A stretch of DNA of 64,000 nt from Fen-1258 sp041658245. GTDB lineage: Bacteria > Bacteroidota > Ignavibacteria > Ignavibacteriales > Melioribacteraceae. Positions 8,879-16,827 of the stretch are shown in pieces. Where the stretch lies: assembly GCA_041658245.1 (NCBI GenBank), contig JBBAAM010000011.1:1-64000 (forward strand). The letters run 5' to 3'. The notes below the pieces were generated by a model. It did no database searches. It worked only from the letters and a program-made list of their open reading frames with translations, and was not told the DNA's origin. Every line of letters starts with the position of its first letter. Positions within the stretch are counted from its first letter, which is position 1. The position numbers and the translations under genes are program-made.

Positions 8879-10042
8879 ATGAGACGCCTAAGATATATAA
8901 CTTTTATTTTTTATTTGATTATTCCAAATCTTTTTGCTCAGGAAATTAAATTACCTTCAAACCCGTTAGCAGGACAAATTGTTTTTGAAGAAAAAAGATG
9001 TATAGAATGCCATGCGATTAGTGGCTTTGGCGGAAATATAGGGCCGGATCTAAGCCGGAAATATTATTATGGAAGTTTTTTGGAACTAGCGGCGATTATC
9101 TGGAATCATATCCCACAGATGGATAGAAAATATCGGCTATTAAAAGTTGAGCGGCCTAACTTTACTGAAGAGGAGATGCTTAACCTAATCGGGTTCATCT
9201 ACTACCTGCGTTATCTCGGAGAACCCGGGAGTGTTTCGGAGGGGAAAAAACTTCTTGGAACAAAAGGTTGTTTTAACTGCCATCAGATAAAGGGGCAAGG
9301 AAAAAAGGTTGGACCTGATTTCGAAAAAATAGCGGAGTACACTTCACCAATTTATATGGTTCAAGCGATGTGGAATCATGGCCCTATTATGCAGGAAAGA
9401 ATAAAAAGAATGGGAATGAAATATCCTACATTGTCAGGGAAAGATATCGCAAATATTACAGCTTATTTACGTCAATTTACTGGAGGGAATACAGCTATCA
9501 GGATGTCTCCGGGAAATCCGGTTAATGGTAAAATTCTTTTTAAGGAAAAAAAATGTATCAATTGTCATTCTCCCAAAAGTGAAAAGGGTAATGTTGAGGT
9601 GAAACTTAAAGGAATAGATTTAAAGAAAAGCGTTGCAGAAATTGCTGGTCTTATGTGGAATCATAGTCCACTGATGCTAGAATATATGAGAGCAAAATCT
9701 ATCTCATGGCCATCATTTACAAAAAATGAGATGACGGATATAATTGCGTACCTCTATTTTCTTGGCTTTGAAGATGAACCTGGTGATCCTCTAAAAGGTG
9801 AAAATGTTTTCAATCAAAAAGGATGTATCCGATGTCATGAGAGTGGAGGAAAAGGAGAAGCGCCGGACTTAACGGTAATGAAGAAATTTGGATCACCAAT
9901 CCGTATGATTCAATTAATGTGGAACCATGCACCTAAAATGGAAGATTTAATTTTATCGCTTAATGAAGAATGGCCTCTGTTGACAAAAACAGAAATGCAA
10001 GATATTTATGCTTATTTAAAAAAGGTTACACTTAATAAGTGA
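8879..10042 (+). CDS. Four-domain tetrahaem cytochrome c with WNH repeats
   Basis: A 387-residue exported protein: signal peptide 1-20, then four tandem single-haem cytochrome c domains with CxxCH at 41, 131, 226 and 316. Each domain carries a matching W-N-H-x-P-x-M element about 35 residues after the haem site (IWNHIPQM, MWNHGPIM, MWNHSPLM, MWNHAPKM). The methionine is a good candidate sixth ligand. The spacing 90/95/90 suggests a two-domain unit that was later duplicated. It probably carries electrons in the periplasm between the bc/Qrc-like complexes and a terminal acceptor. The next gene starts nine bases downstream. Confidence 0.9.
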   Translation: MRRLRYITFIFYLIIPNLFAQEIKLPSNPLAGQIVFEEKRCIECHAISGFGGNIGPDLSRKYYYGSFLELAAIIWNHIPQMDRKYRLLKVERPNFTEEEMLNLIGFIYYLRYLGEPGSVSEGKKLLGTKGCFNCHQIKGQGKKVGPDFEKIAEYTSPIYMVQAMWNHGPIMQERIKRMGMKYPTLSGKDIANITAYLRQFTGGNTAIRMSPGNPVNGKILFKEKKCINCHSPKSEKGNVEVKLKGIDLKKSVAEIAGLMWNHSPLMLEYMRAKSISWPSFTKNEMTDIIAYLYFLGFEDEPGDPLKGENVFNQKGCIRCHESGGKGEAPDLTVMKKFGSPIRMIQLMWNHAPKMEDLILSLNEEWPLLTKTEMQDIYAYLKKVTLNK

Positions 10043-10050
10043 GGTTATAA

Positions 10051-11340
10051 ATGAAAAGTTTATTATTAAAGAAAATATTATTTCTATTAATTATAATCTT
10101 CTTTGGTCTTCAACTGAATTCAAAGATAATATATGGACAGCACTTTTCTCAATTATCTCAGAGTGATCAATGTATTAAATGTCATATGGAAACTGAGACG
10201 ATGCCTAAAAATTTCAATGAGTCTGATATCCATCTGCAAGCTGGTCTTTCTTGTGTTGGTTGCCATGGTGGAGATTCAACAAAAGACGATGTTGAGACAG
10301 CCATGAATCCGCTGAAGGGATTTATTGGAGTTCCATCAAGAGAAAAGATTCCTCAACTTTGCGGGAAGTGTCATACGAAAATTGACTTTATGAGAAAATA
10401 CCAGCCTCGAATTGCAACCGATCAATTATCTCAATATTATTCCAGTGTACATGGGAAAAAATTTAGACAAAATGACAAAAAAGTTGCAGAATGCGTTAAT
10501 TGCCATACTGCTCATAGTATTTTTCCAGCTTCAGATCCACGTTCATCAGTTTATTCATTAAATGTTCCCAAGACCTGTCGAAAATGTCATAGCAACTCAG
10601 TTTATATGAAAGAGTATGCAATACCAACGGATCAATTTGAGGTTTATTCTCTAAGCGTCCACGGTGAAGCTTTATTAAAGAAAAAAGATATTGGTGCACC
10701 GGCATGCAATGATTGTCACGGGAATCATGGAGCCACTCCTCCGGGAATCGCATCAGTTTCATATATTTGCGGCTCTTGTCATATAAATAATATGGAATTT
10801 TTTAAACAAACCAGGATGGCGCGTGCGTTTGAAGGGTTGAATTTTCATGGATGCGAGCAATGTCATGGTTATCATTCGATCCAAAAAGCAAGCGATACTT
10901 TTGTTGGAGTAAGTGAATCATCCGTTTGCTTAAAATGTCATGTATCAGGAGATAAAGGATTTCAGGCTGCTCAAGAAATTGGCAATCAGATAACCACTTT
11001 AGTGAATGTTTATAACGCAGCACAAATGAAATTATTAGAAGTTCAAAAAAAAGGAATGAATGATGAAGAGATTAATTTTACTCTTCAGGAGGCAAAACAA
11101 AATTTGATCCAGTCAAGAACTCTTGTACATACTTTTGATCCAAACAAAGTTAGCATTAAATCTCAAGAAGGAATTACAAAAGCCAAAAATGCAATTGAAT
11201 TCGCAGAAAAGGAGATTGACGAATATTATACAAGAAGAAACGGTTTTGCAGCAGCAACCTTAGCTTTTTTAGTATTGGCTATTGCTTTGTATTTTAAAAT
11301 AAAAGAGAAAGAGAAAAATAAAACCACATCAAATAGTTAG
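10051..11340 (+). CDS. Nine-haem c-type cytochrome with C-terminal membrane anchor
   Basis: A 429-residue protein with a signal peptide (about 1-30) and nine CxxCH sites: CIKCH, CVGCH, CGKCH, CVNCH, CRKCH, CNDCH, CGSCH, CEQCH, CLKCH. A haem-free coiled region follows, then one C-terminal membrane helix (AAATLAFLVLAIALYF) with a lysine-rich cytoplasmic tail. The layout resembles membrane-attached multihaem cytochromes that link quinol-side complexes to periplasmic or extracellular acceptors. The substrate cannot be read from sequence. A degraded copy of its last 80 residues lies 500 bases downstream. Confidence 0.9.
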   Translation: MKSLLLKKILFLLIIIFFGLQLNSKIIYGQHFSQLSQSDQCIKCHMETETMPKNFNESDIHLQAGLSCVGCHGGDSTKDDVETAMNPLKGFIGVPSREKIPQLCGKCHTKIDFMRKYQPRIATDQLSQYYSSVHGKKFRQNDKKVAECVNCHTAHSIFPASDPRSSVYSLNVPKTCRKCHSNSVYMKEYAIPTDQFEVYSLSVHGEALLKKKDIGAPACNDCHGNHGATPPGIASVSYICGSCHINNMEFFKQTRMARAFEGLNFHGCEQCHGYHSIQKASDTFVGVSESSVCLKCHVSGDKGFQAAQEIGNQITTLVNVYNAAQMKLLEVQKKGMNDEEINFTLQEAKQNLIQSRTLVHTFDPNKVSIKSQEGITKAKNAIEFAEKEIDEYYTRRNGFAAATLAFLVLAIALYFKIKEKEKNKTTSNS

Positions 11341-11352
11341 ATGATACTAGAA

Positions 11353-11580
11353 TCAAAGAAGTCTGGAAAAATCCTCTGGATCAACTTTTGCTTGTTTAAG
11401 AATTCCGAGAAGAGTTCCAATTTTTAATTCTTTGTGAAGAGGTACTACACAACCAATATAACCTATTGCAGTTTGCTGCTTAAGTATAACGTGACTTCCG
11501 CGTTGACGTACACGAAGAAAACCGAGTTGCTCTAATACTCGGATCGTTTCTTCACCGGATACTTTTCTCAGCTTAGGCAT
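11353..11580 (-). CDS. hicA: HicA-family mRNA interferase toxin
   Basis: About 75 residues with the HicA/YcfA double-stranded-RNA-binding-like fold. The N-terminal helix V-x-R-V-L-x-x-L-G-F precedes the G-S-H segment, whose histidine is the catalytic residue in the family. A VPLHKELKIGTLLGILKQA segment follows. The frame extends to a TTG at 11589, but the ATG at 11580 matches the family N-terminus. It overlaps the 3' end of the antitoxin gene by eight bases, so antitoxin is made first. It runs against the cytochrome operon that it interrupts. Confidence 0.88.
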   Translation of the reverse strand: MPKLRKVSGEETIRVLEQLGFLRVRQRGSHVILKQQTAIGYIGCVVPLHKELKIGTLLGILKQAKVDPEDFSRLL

Positions 11581-11785
11581 TAACGGCAACCTCGAACGTT
11601 GTCATCATCGGTCTTTCAACTTCAGAAATAGGAAATTCTTCAAGATACAATTCTGTTGCTTCCTTTAGGTTTGACAAAGCTTCTTCAACTGTCGCTCCTT
11701 GGCTGACTGTACCAATTTCAGGACATTGTGCTACGTACATATTTTCTTCGCGGTGGAAAATAGCAGTAAAAGTTTTAACAGTCAT
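11573..11785 (-). CDS. hicB: HicB-family antitoxin
   Basis: A 70-residue protein with the partially degraded RNase H-like HicB fold: FTAIFHREENMYVAQCPE, then G-A-T-V-E-E-A-L-x-N-L-K-E-A. This is the usual pattern of short HicB proteins without a separate C-terminal DNA-binding domain. GGAGGAAAGAT stands right before the ATG. It is the first gene of the hicBA pair. Short HicB proteins neutralise HicA directly; autoregulation cannot be judged here. Confidence 0.88.
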   Translation of the reverse strand: MTVKTFTAIFHREENMYVAQCPEIGTVSQGATVEEALSNLKEATELYLEEFPISEVERPMMTTFEVAVNA

Positions 11786-11849
11786 ATCTTTCCTCCATTT
11801 CTTTTCAGTAATATAGTAAAAATTTTATTCCGGTAGTGAATATCATCTA

Positions 11850-12095
11850 TCAAAGCAAACTTTGATATAATCAAGAACTCTGATTCATACTTTCGATTCA
11901 ACTAAGGTAGGCGCTAAAACAAAAGAGGGTATAGAAATTTCAAACAAAGCATCTTTATTAGCTCAAAAAGAGATTGATGAATATTATACAAGGAGAAACG
12001 GTTTTGCAGCAGCAACCTTAGCTTTTTTAGTATTGGCTGTAGCTTTATATTTTAAAATAAAAGAGAAAGAGAAAAAAACGGGGAAATAGATTATA
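11850..12095 (+). pseudogene. Decayed 3' fragment of a duplicate of the nine-haem cytochrome
   Basis: Read in the frame of 11880, this stretch encodes a near copy of the C-terminal 80 residues of the gene at 10051-11340. It includes S-R-T-L-x-H-T-F-D, EIDEYYTRRNGFAAATLAF and the membrane helix. It has no upstream haem domain, an in-frame TAA at 11868-11870 where the parent has glutamine, and one A fewer than the parent near 12060, which shifts the tail. It is therefore a non-functional remnant of a tandem paralogue. The hicBA pair lies exactly between the intact gene and the remnant. Confidence 0.9.
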
Positions 12096-12205
12096 ACGTC
12101 TGCAAAACCAACGGAGTTTTATTTGTTCACTGTCTTCAAGTCGGAATTTCTGTTGTTTTGTTTGTTGGGTGATAGTATTGACATGTAATTTCTCTTAAAA
12201 ATGTA

Positions 12206-12425
12206 TCACATCAATCTCTTAAACTTTTCAACCGTTAAGTCTGCATCTTTCAATATGCTTTTCAAGACCTTTGGATGAAGAATGGCACCTGAATGATAAG
12301 GAACGGTTGCCCTGTTGATTTTTGTAAATCTTATGACTTCCGCTTTGGCGGGAAAAAGAAAAGCCCGCTTTTTCTAATACTTTGATGACTTCCGATGCAG
12401 TTATTCGTGGAAGTTTTTCGCTCAC
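12206..12425 (-). pseudogene. hicA: hicA toxin gene with a one-base frameshift
   Basis: From the GTG at 12425 the frame encodes a normal HicA start (RITASEVIKVLEKAGF, then RQSGSHKIY). It then loses the family reading frame at a run of five A on the coding strand (12319-12323 on +). Removing one A restores RATVPYHSG, then LHPKVLKSILKDADLTVE and a stop at 12206-12208. As written only a 65-residue scrambled product would be made. Either the toxin has been inactivated or this is a homopolymer sequencing error. The GTG overlaps the hicB stop by four bases. Confidence 0.85.
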
Positions 12426-12646
12426 ACTGCTACTTCCATTGAAGTGAGACTTATTGACTCTGATAAAGGAATTTCTTCGCCGGATTTTAATCTATCTTCG
12501 ATATGTAATCGTATAGCATCTTCTATATTCTCGATAGCTTCCTCGTAGGTATCGCCCTGTGTATAACATCCTTGAAGTTCAGGGCAAAAGGCAAAATATC
12601 CATCTTTATCTCTTTCAACAATTACCGACATTCTATAAGTATTCAT
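12422..12646 (-). CDS. hicB: HicB-family antitoxin (partner toxin frameshifted)
   Basis: A 74-residue short HicB protein: MSVIVERDKDGYFAFCPEL, then G-C-Y-T-Q-G-D-T-Y-E-E-A and a conserved hydrophobic C-terminus. It precedes a hicA copy that carries a frameshift, so it may now be an orphan antitoxin. A good FCB-type promoter lies just upstream. It is not a recent copy of the HicB at 11573, as the two share only the family pattern. Confidence 0.88.
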   Translation of the reverse strand: MNTYRMSVIVERDKDGYFAFCPELQGCYTQGDTYEEAIENIEDAIRLHIEDRLKSGEEIPLSESISLTSMEVAV

Positions 12647-12671
12647 ATCAATATCTCTCTGTAGTTTATTT

Positions 12672-12703
12672 CAAATATAATATTTCAACTATTGCAAAGC
12701 AAA
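12672..12703 (-). promoter_or_regulatory. Bacteroidetes-type promoter for the second hicBA pair
   Basis: On the minus strand TTTG (12700-12703) is followed by 20 bases and TATATTTG (12672-12679). This is an exact match to the -33 TTTG / -7 TAnnTTTG promoter described for Bacteroidetes. Transcription would begin about 18 bases ahead of the hicB ATG at 12646. Confidence 0.55.
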
Positions 12704-12892
12704 ATTTGGCATAACAATGATTTTGAGTATTAGCAAGAAAAATTTCTAGTTAGTCCACAGTGTTATGTATAAAGTATAAGAAGTAAGCAAAGAAGTTGGA
12801 ATTTCAACTTGCTCTAAGTAATTTTACCACGAAAAATATAACACTTTCATTATACTATTCATTAGAAAAATATTAATGTCATAAGGAATCAA

Positions 12893-14401
12893 ATGAAACT
12901 AAAATTACCTCATTCATCTCAAAACTGGGTTTCACTTATTGGTGCTACCATTGCACTGATCAGTCTTTTCATGATAATCTTTTTATTCGCGATAACATTT
13001 TCATCCGGAGGAGGAACTTACTTAGGATTGGTAGTATATATTATTCTTCCGGGATTTTTGGTTTTTGGTTTAATAATAATTCCGATTGGAATGTTTTTGA
13101 AAGTTCGACATGATAGAAAAAAACATCTTCTTCCCCCGACTGAATGGCCGCAAGTTAATTTAAATGATATTCACCACAGACATGCCTTCTTCATCTTTGC
13201 AATAGGGACAACAATTTTTCTTTTTCTAACTGCATTTGGCAGTTATGAAGCGTTTCATTATACAGAGTCGGTTGAGTTTTGCGGTAAACTATGCCACAGT
13301 GTTATGCAGCCCGAATACACTGCATATCAAAATTCTCCACACGCTAGAGTTGCTTGCGTTGCTTGTCATGTTGGTGAAGGAGCTGATTGGTACGTAAGAT
13401 CTAAGCTATCCGGAATGTATCAAGTGTATGCCGTTACGTTAGGCACTGTTCCAAGACCGATAGAAACACCAATATCAAATTTACGTCCGGCACGGGAAAC
13501 ATGTGAGCAATGCCATTGGCCTCAAAAATTTTATTCCCGAAAACTCGTTACACAAAAACATTACCTCGCAGATGAAAATAATAGTGAGTGGGATATTACT
13601 TTAACAATGAAGATCGGAGCACCTATAAGTGCATTAGGTCTGCAGGAAGGAATTCACTGGCACATCAATCCTGATGTTAAGATAGAGTATAAATCTTCAG
13701 ATAAGAAAAGAGAAAATATTCCTTGGGTCAGGTATACAAATCTAAAAACCGGTGAAGTTTTTGTTTATCAAGATAAGAATGAAAGCGTTGATGCAAAATC
13801 TCTTGATACAATGGCAACTCGAGTAGTGGATTGTATGGATTGCCACAATCGTCCGTCACATAATTATCAACCGCCCGTATTTTTTATTAATAATGCAATC
13901 ACTGCGGGATCTATTCCGAAAGAACTTCCTTCGATCAAATCTAAAGCAATGGATATTTTAGGAACCGATTATTCAACAACTGATACAGCAATGATCGTTA
14001 TTAAGAATAAGATCAATTCATTTTATAAAGAAAAATATCCGGACATTTATGCCAACAAAAAATATTTGGTTGATAGAGCTGTTGCCGGAATCCAAGAAGC
14101 ATATAAGAAAAATATTTTTCCAGAAATGAAGGTCAAATGGAGCGTTTATCCGAACAACATTGGGCATATGGAATTTATGGGATGCTTCAGATGTCATAAT
14201 GATAATCATTCAACCCAACAGGGAAGGTTAATCAAAAAAGATTGTAATCTTTGCCATAGTATAAATGCACAAGGACCGCCCGATAAACTTGAACTTTCTT
14301 CTGTTAATTCAGTTCTTCCATTTAGACACCCGGGAGAAGAAGCCGGTGAAGCATGGAAAGAAATGCATTGTGCAGAGTGCCATACCGGATTGAATCCGTA
14401 A
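12893..14401 (+). CDS. NapC/NirT-like membrane cytochrome with seven haem sites
   Basis: A 502-residue protein with three N-terminal hydrophobic helices (about 13-38, 43-70 and 98-117) followed by a haem domain. Haem motifs are CGKLCH (a CX3CH variant typical of the first haem in this family), CVACH, CEQCH, CMDCH, CFRCH, CNLCH and CAECH, seven in all. NapC/NirT proteins oxidise menaquinol and deliver electrons to periplasmic reductases. This protein is longer than the usual 200-residue tetrahaem form and carries extra C-terminal haems. ATAAGGAATC precedes the ATG. A strong terminator ends the unit 20 bases downstream. Confidence 0.9.
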   Translation: MKLKLPHSSQNWVSLIGATIALISLFMIIFLFAITFSSGGGTYLGLVVYIILPGFLVFGLIIIPIGMFLKVRHDRKKHLLPPTEWPQVNLNDIHHRHAFFIFAIGTTIFLFLTAFGSYEAFHYTESVEFCGKLCHSVMQPEYTAYQNSPHARVACVACHVGEGADWYVRSKLSGMYQVYAVTLGTVPRPIETPISNLRPARETCEQCHWPQKFYSRKLVTQKHYLADENNSEWDITLTMKIGAPISALGLQEGIHWHINPDVKIEYKSSDKKRENIPWVRYTNLKTGEVFVYQDKNESVDAKSLDTMATRVVDCMDCHNRPSHNYQPPVFFINNAITAGSIPKELPSIKSKAMDILGTDYSTTDTAMIVIKNKINSFYKEKYPDIYANKKYLVDRAVAGIQEAYKKNIFPEMKVKWSVYPNNIGHMEFMGCFRCHNDNHSTQQGRLIKKDCNLCHSINAQGPPDKLELSSVNSVLPFRHPGEEAGEAWKEMHCAECHTGLNP

Positions 14402-14421
14402 TTATAAGTTATTATTAAATG

Positions 14422-14463
14422 AATAAAGCCCGGTTACAAATACTAATCGGGCTTTATTATTTT
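14422..14463 (+). terminator. Rho-independent terminator after the respiratory cluster
   Basis: A perfect 11-bp stem, AATAAAGCCCG (14422-14432) with CGGGCTTTATT (14448-14458), has a 15-base loop and is followed by an AT-rich tail ending in T5. It closes the cytochrome transcription unit ahead of the ABC ATPase gene. Confidence 0.85.
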
Positions 14464-14554
14464 TGGGCATATAATATTGAACAAACTCACGAAGTCGAAT
14501 TGAATTCTTTTCTTTTATATATTCACTTTAGATATTAATAAGTTTCTACACATC

Positions 14555-15286
14555 ATGATCGAAATTAATAATCTTCACAAAAGTTTTGGAAGCAATCACG
14601 TTTTACGCGGGATCAATCTAAATATTAAAGAGGGAGAATCTCTTGCAGTAATAGGTAGAAGCGGCTGCGGAAAAAGTGTTCTCTTGAAACACATCGTTGG
14701 TCTATTATTTCCTGATGACGGATTTATAAAATTTGAAGGTAAGATCGTGAATGAACTTGAACGAAAAGAACTTTATGAAGTTCGCCGCCGGTTTGGATAT
14801 TTGTTTCAAGGCGGGGCTCTTTTTGATTCTATGTCTGTTGAAGAAAATGTTGCTCTAGCTTTAGTTGAGAATAATTTCGGTTATTCAAAAGAAAAAATTC
14901 ATACAATAGTTGCAGAGAAACTTGAGCTTGTTGGTTTACCCGGAACACAAAAACTAAAACCATCAGAACTTTCCGGCGGAATGAAAAAGCGTGTGGGACT
15001 TGCACGCGCTCTTGTAACAAATCCGGATTATATTTTGTATGATGAACCCACAACAGGACTTGACCCGATAATGTCCGATTCCATTGATGAGCTGATCAAA
15101 TCATTAAATGAGAAACTTAATGTTACTTCAATTATTGTAACACATGATATGTTTAGCGTAAAGAACACTGCGGATGTAATAGCCATGATGCACGAAGGGA
15201 AAATTTATTTTACCGGAACGTATGAGGAAGTACTAAACAGTAAAGACCATGTAATTCAAAAATTCATTCAACGCACAGGGTTCTGA
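14555..15286 (+). CDS. ABC transporter ATPase, MlaF/Ttg2A type
   Basis: A 243-residue nucleotide-binding protein with Walker A GRSGCGKS (34-41), Q-loop in LFQGGALFDSMSV (83-95), signature LSGGM (139-143), Walker B ILYDE (160-164) and an H-loop in VTHDMFSV. The FQGGALFDSMSVxENV segment is typical of MlaF, the ATPase of the phospholipid/lipid trafficking system of Gram-negative bacteria. No permease (mlaE) or substrate-binding (mlaD) gene follows here; they may lie elsewhere. Its stop overlaps the radA start by one base (TGATG), so the two are translated in coupled fashion. Confidence 0.9.
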   Translation: MIEINNLHKSFGSNHVLRGINLNIKEGESLAVIGRSGCGKSVLLKHIVGLLFPDDGFIKFEGKIVNELERKELYEVRRRFGYLFQGGALFDSMSVEENVALALVENNFGYSKEKIHTIVAEKLELVGLPGTQKLKPSELSGGMKKRVGLARALVTNPDYILYDEPTTGLDPIMSDSIDELIKSLNEKLNVTSIIVTHDMFSVKNTADVIAMMHEGKIYFTGTYEEVLNSKDHVIQKFIQRTGF

Positions 15287-16635
15287 TGGCTAAAAATAGA
15301 ATTAAATATATTTGTTCAAGCTGCGGATACGAAGCTCTAAGATGGCTTGGTAAATGTCCTTCATGCGATAGTTGGAATACATTTACTGAAGAATTGATTG
15401 AAGAAAAAAAAGGGGGTAAAAAGAAATACAGCGGTGAAATAAATATTTCTAAATTGGACACAATCACAGATCAAAACGAAGAAAGAATTAAAACCAATAT
15501 AGTTGAGTTTGACCGCGTTCTGGGCGGAGGATTAATGCCCGGCTCGGTTGTGCTGTTAGGCGGCGACCCTGGAATAGGTAAATCCACTTTAGTTATGCAG
15601 GCAGCGGCAAAAATTAACGGTGAAGTTTTGTATGTAACCGGTGAGGAATCTGCAAATCAAATCAATCTCCGCGCAAAGAGATTGAAAACACATTCCGAAA
15701 AAATTTCTGTTCTTACGGAAACAGACCTTGATATAATACTGAATGCAATTGAAAAATATGCACCGGAAGTTGTAATTGTTGATTCAATTCAAACAACATA
15801 TAAACCAGATTTTGATAACCCACCCGGAACAATTACACAAATCCGTGAATGCACATCCGAGTTGATGCAGCTTGCTAAGAAAAAACATTGTGCTATTATA
15901 CTTGTAGGGCATGTTACGAAAGATGGAGCAATTGCCGGACCAAAAGTTCTTGAACATATTGTTGATACCGTTTTGCAGTTTGAAGGAGAACGAAGTTATT
16001 CATATAGAATATTACGTGCGCAGAAAAATCGTTTTGGCAGTACAAATGAGATAGGCATTTTTGAAATGCATGATGACGGATTGCATGAAGTTAAAAATCC
16101 GAGTGAAATATTTTTAAGCGAGCGCGAAAAAGAAATTACAGGTTCCGTTGTAACTTCCAGTATAGAAGGCACACGCCCGATCCTTCTTGAAGTACAAGCT
16201 CTTGTTACACCTTCTTCGTATGGAAATCCACAGCGTGTAGCAACTGGATTTGATTACCGCAGACTTTCAATATTGCTTGCTGTTCTTGAGAAAAGAGCAA
16301 ACCTTCGATTGTCAGCTCAAAATGTTTTTCTAAATATTGCCGGCGGAATTAGGATTGATGAACCGGCAGTTGATCTTGCAGTATGCTGTGCAATTGCTTC
16401 CAACTTTACTAATAAGTTTGCAAATAATGATACTGTTGTTATAGGCGAGGTTGGTCTCGGTGGTGAAGTAAGAAGCGTAAGTAATATTGATAAAAGAATT
16501 CAAGAAGCAGCAAAACTTGGTTTTAAAAAAGTTGTTATTCCTTCTAATAATTACAAAGCGATCAAGAGTAAAACTACTATAGATATTATTCCGATTGAAA
16601 ATCTTCCTTCTGCAATAAAAGAAATTCTTTCATAA
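15286..16635 (+). CDS. radA: DNA repair/recombination ATPase RadA
   Basis: A 449-residue protein with an N-terminal C4 zinc finger (C10, C13, C24, C27), a RecA-like core with Walker A GGDPGIGKST (92-101), the RadA-specific KNRFG motif at 247-251 and a C-terminal Lon-protease-like domain. All parts of a full-length RadA/Sms are present. It is a branch-migration helicase acting on D-loops and recombination intermediates. It is translationally coupled to the upstream ATPase, an unrelated function. Confidence 0.97.
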   Translation: MAKNRIKYICSSCGYEALRWLGKCPSCDSWNTFTEELIEEKKGGKKKYSGEINISKLDTITDQNEERIKTNIVEFDRVLGGGLMPGSVVLLGGDPGIGKSTLVMQAAAKINGEVLYVTGEESANQINLRAKRLKTHSEKISVLTETDLDIILNAIEKYAPEVVIVDSIQTTYKPDFDNPPGTITQIRECTSELMQLAKKKHCAIILVGHVTKDGAIAGPKVLEHIVDTVLQFEGERSYSYRILRAQKNRFGSTNEIGIFEMHDDGLHEVKNPSEIFLSEREKEITGSVVTSSIEGTRPILLEVQALVTPSSYGNPQRVATGFDYRRLSILLAVLEKRANLRLSAQNVFLNIAGGIRIDEPAVDLAVCCAIASNFTNKFANNDTVVIGEVGLGGEVRSVSNIDKRIQEAAKLGFKKVVIPSNNYKAIKSKTTIDIIPIENLPSAIKEILS

Positions 16636-16827
16636 ATTTTTAAAGTGTTTTTGATTGAACACAAGAAATTAATATCGCTCATATTCTTATTGCTAAATAA
16701 ACTTCTTTCTGTTAATTTTTTTGTAACATTATCCGATTGTATCTGAAGAGTTGTTCTGGTTACTTTGATTTAAGTGTTGTTATAAAATATACATCCGAGT
16801 AAAAAGTTAATAAGCCGATTAACCTTT

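Noticed and set aside
12228..12425. 65-residue protein as an intact HicA
   Set aside because: The last 20 residues match nothing in HicA, whereas the next frame continues the family sequence exactly; it is a frameshifted gene.
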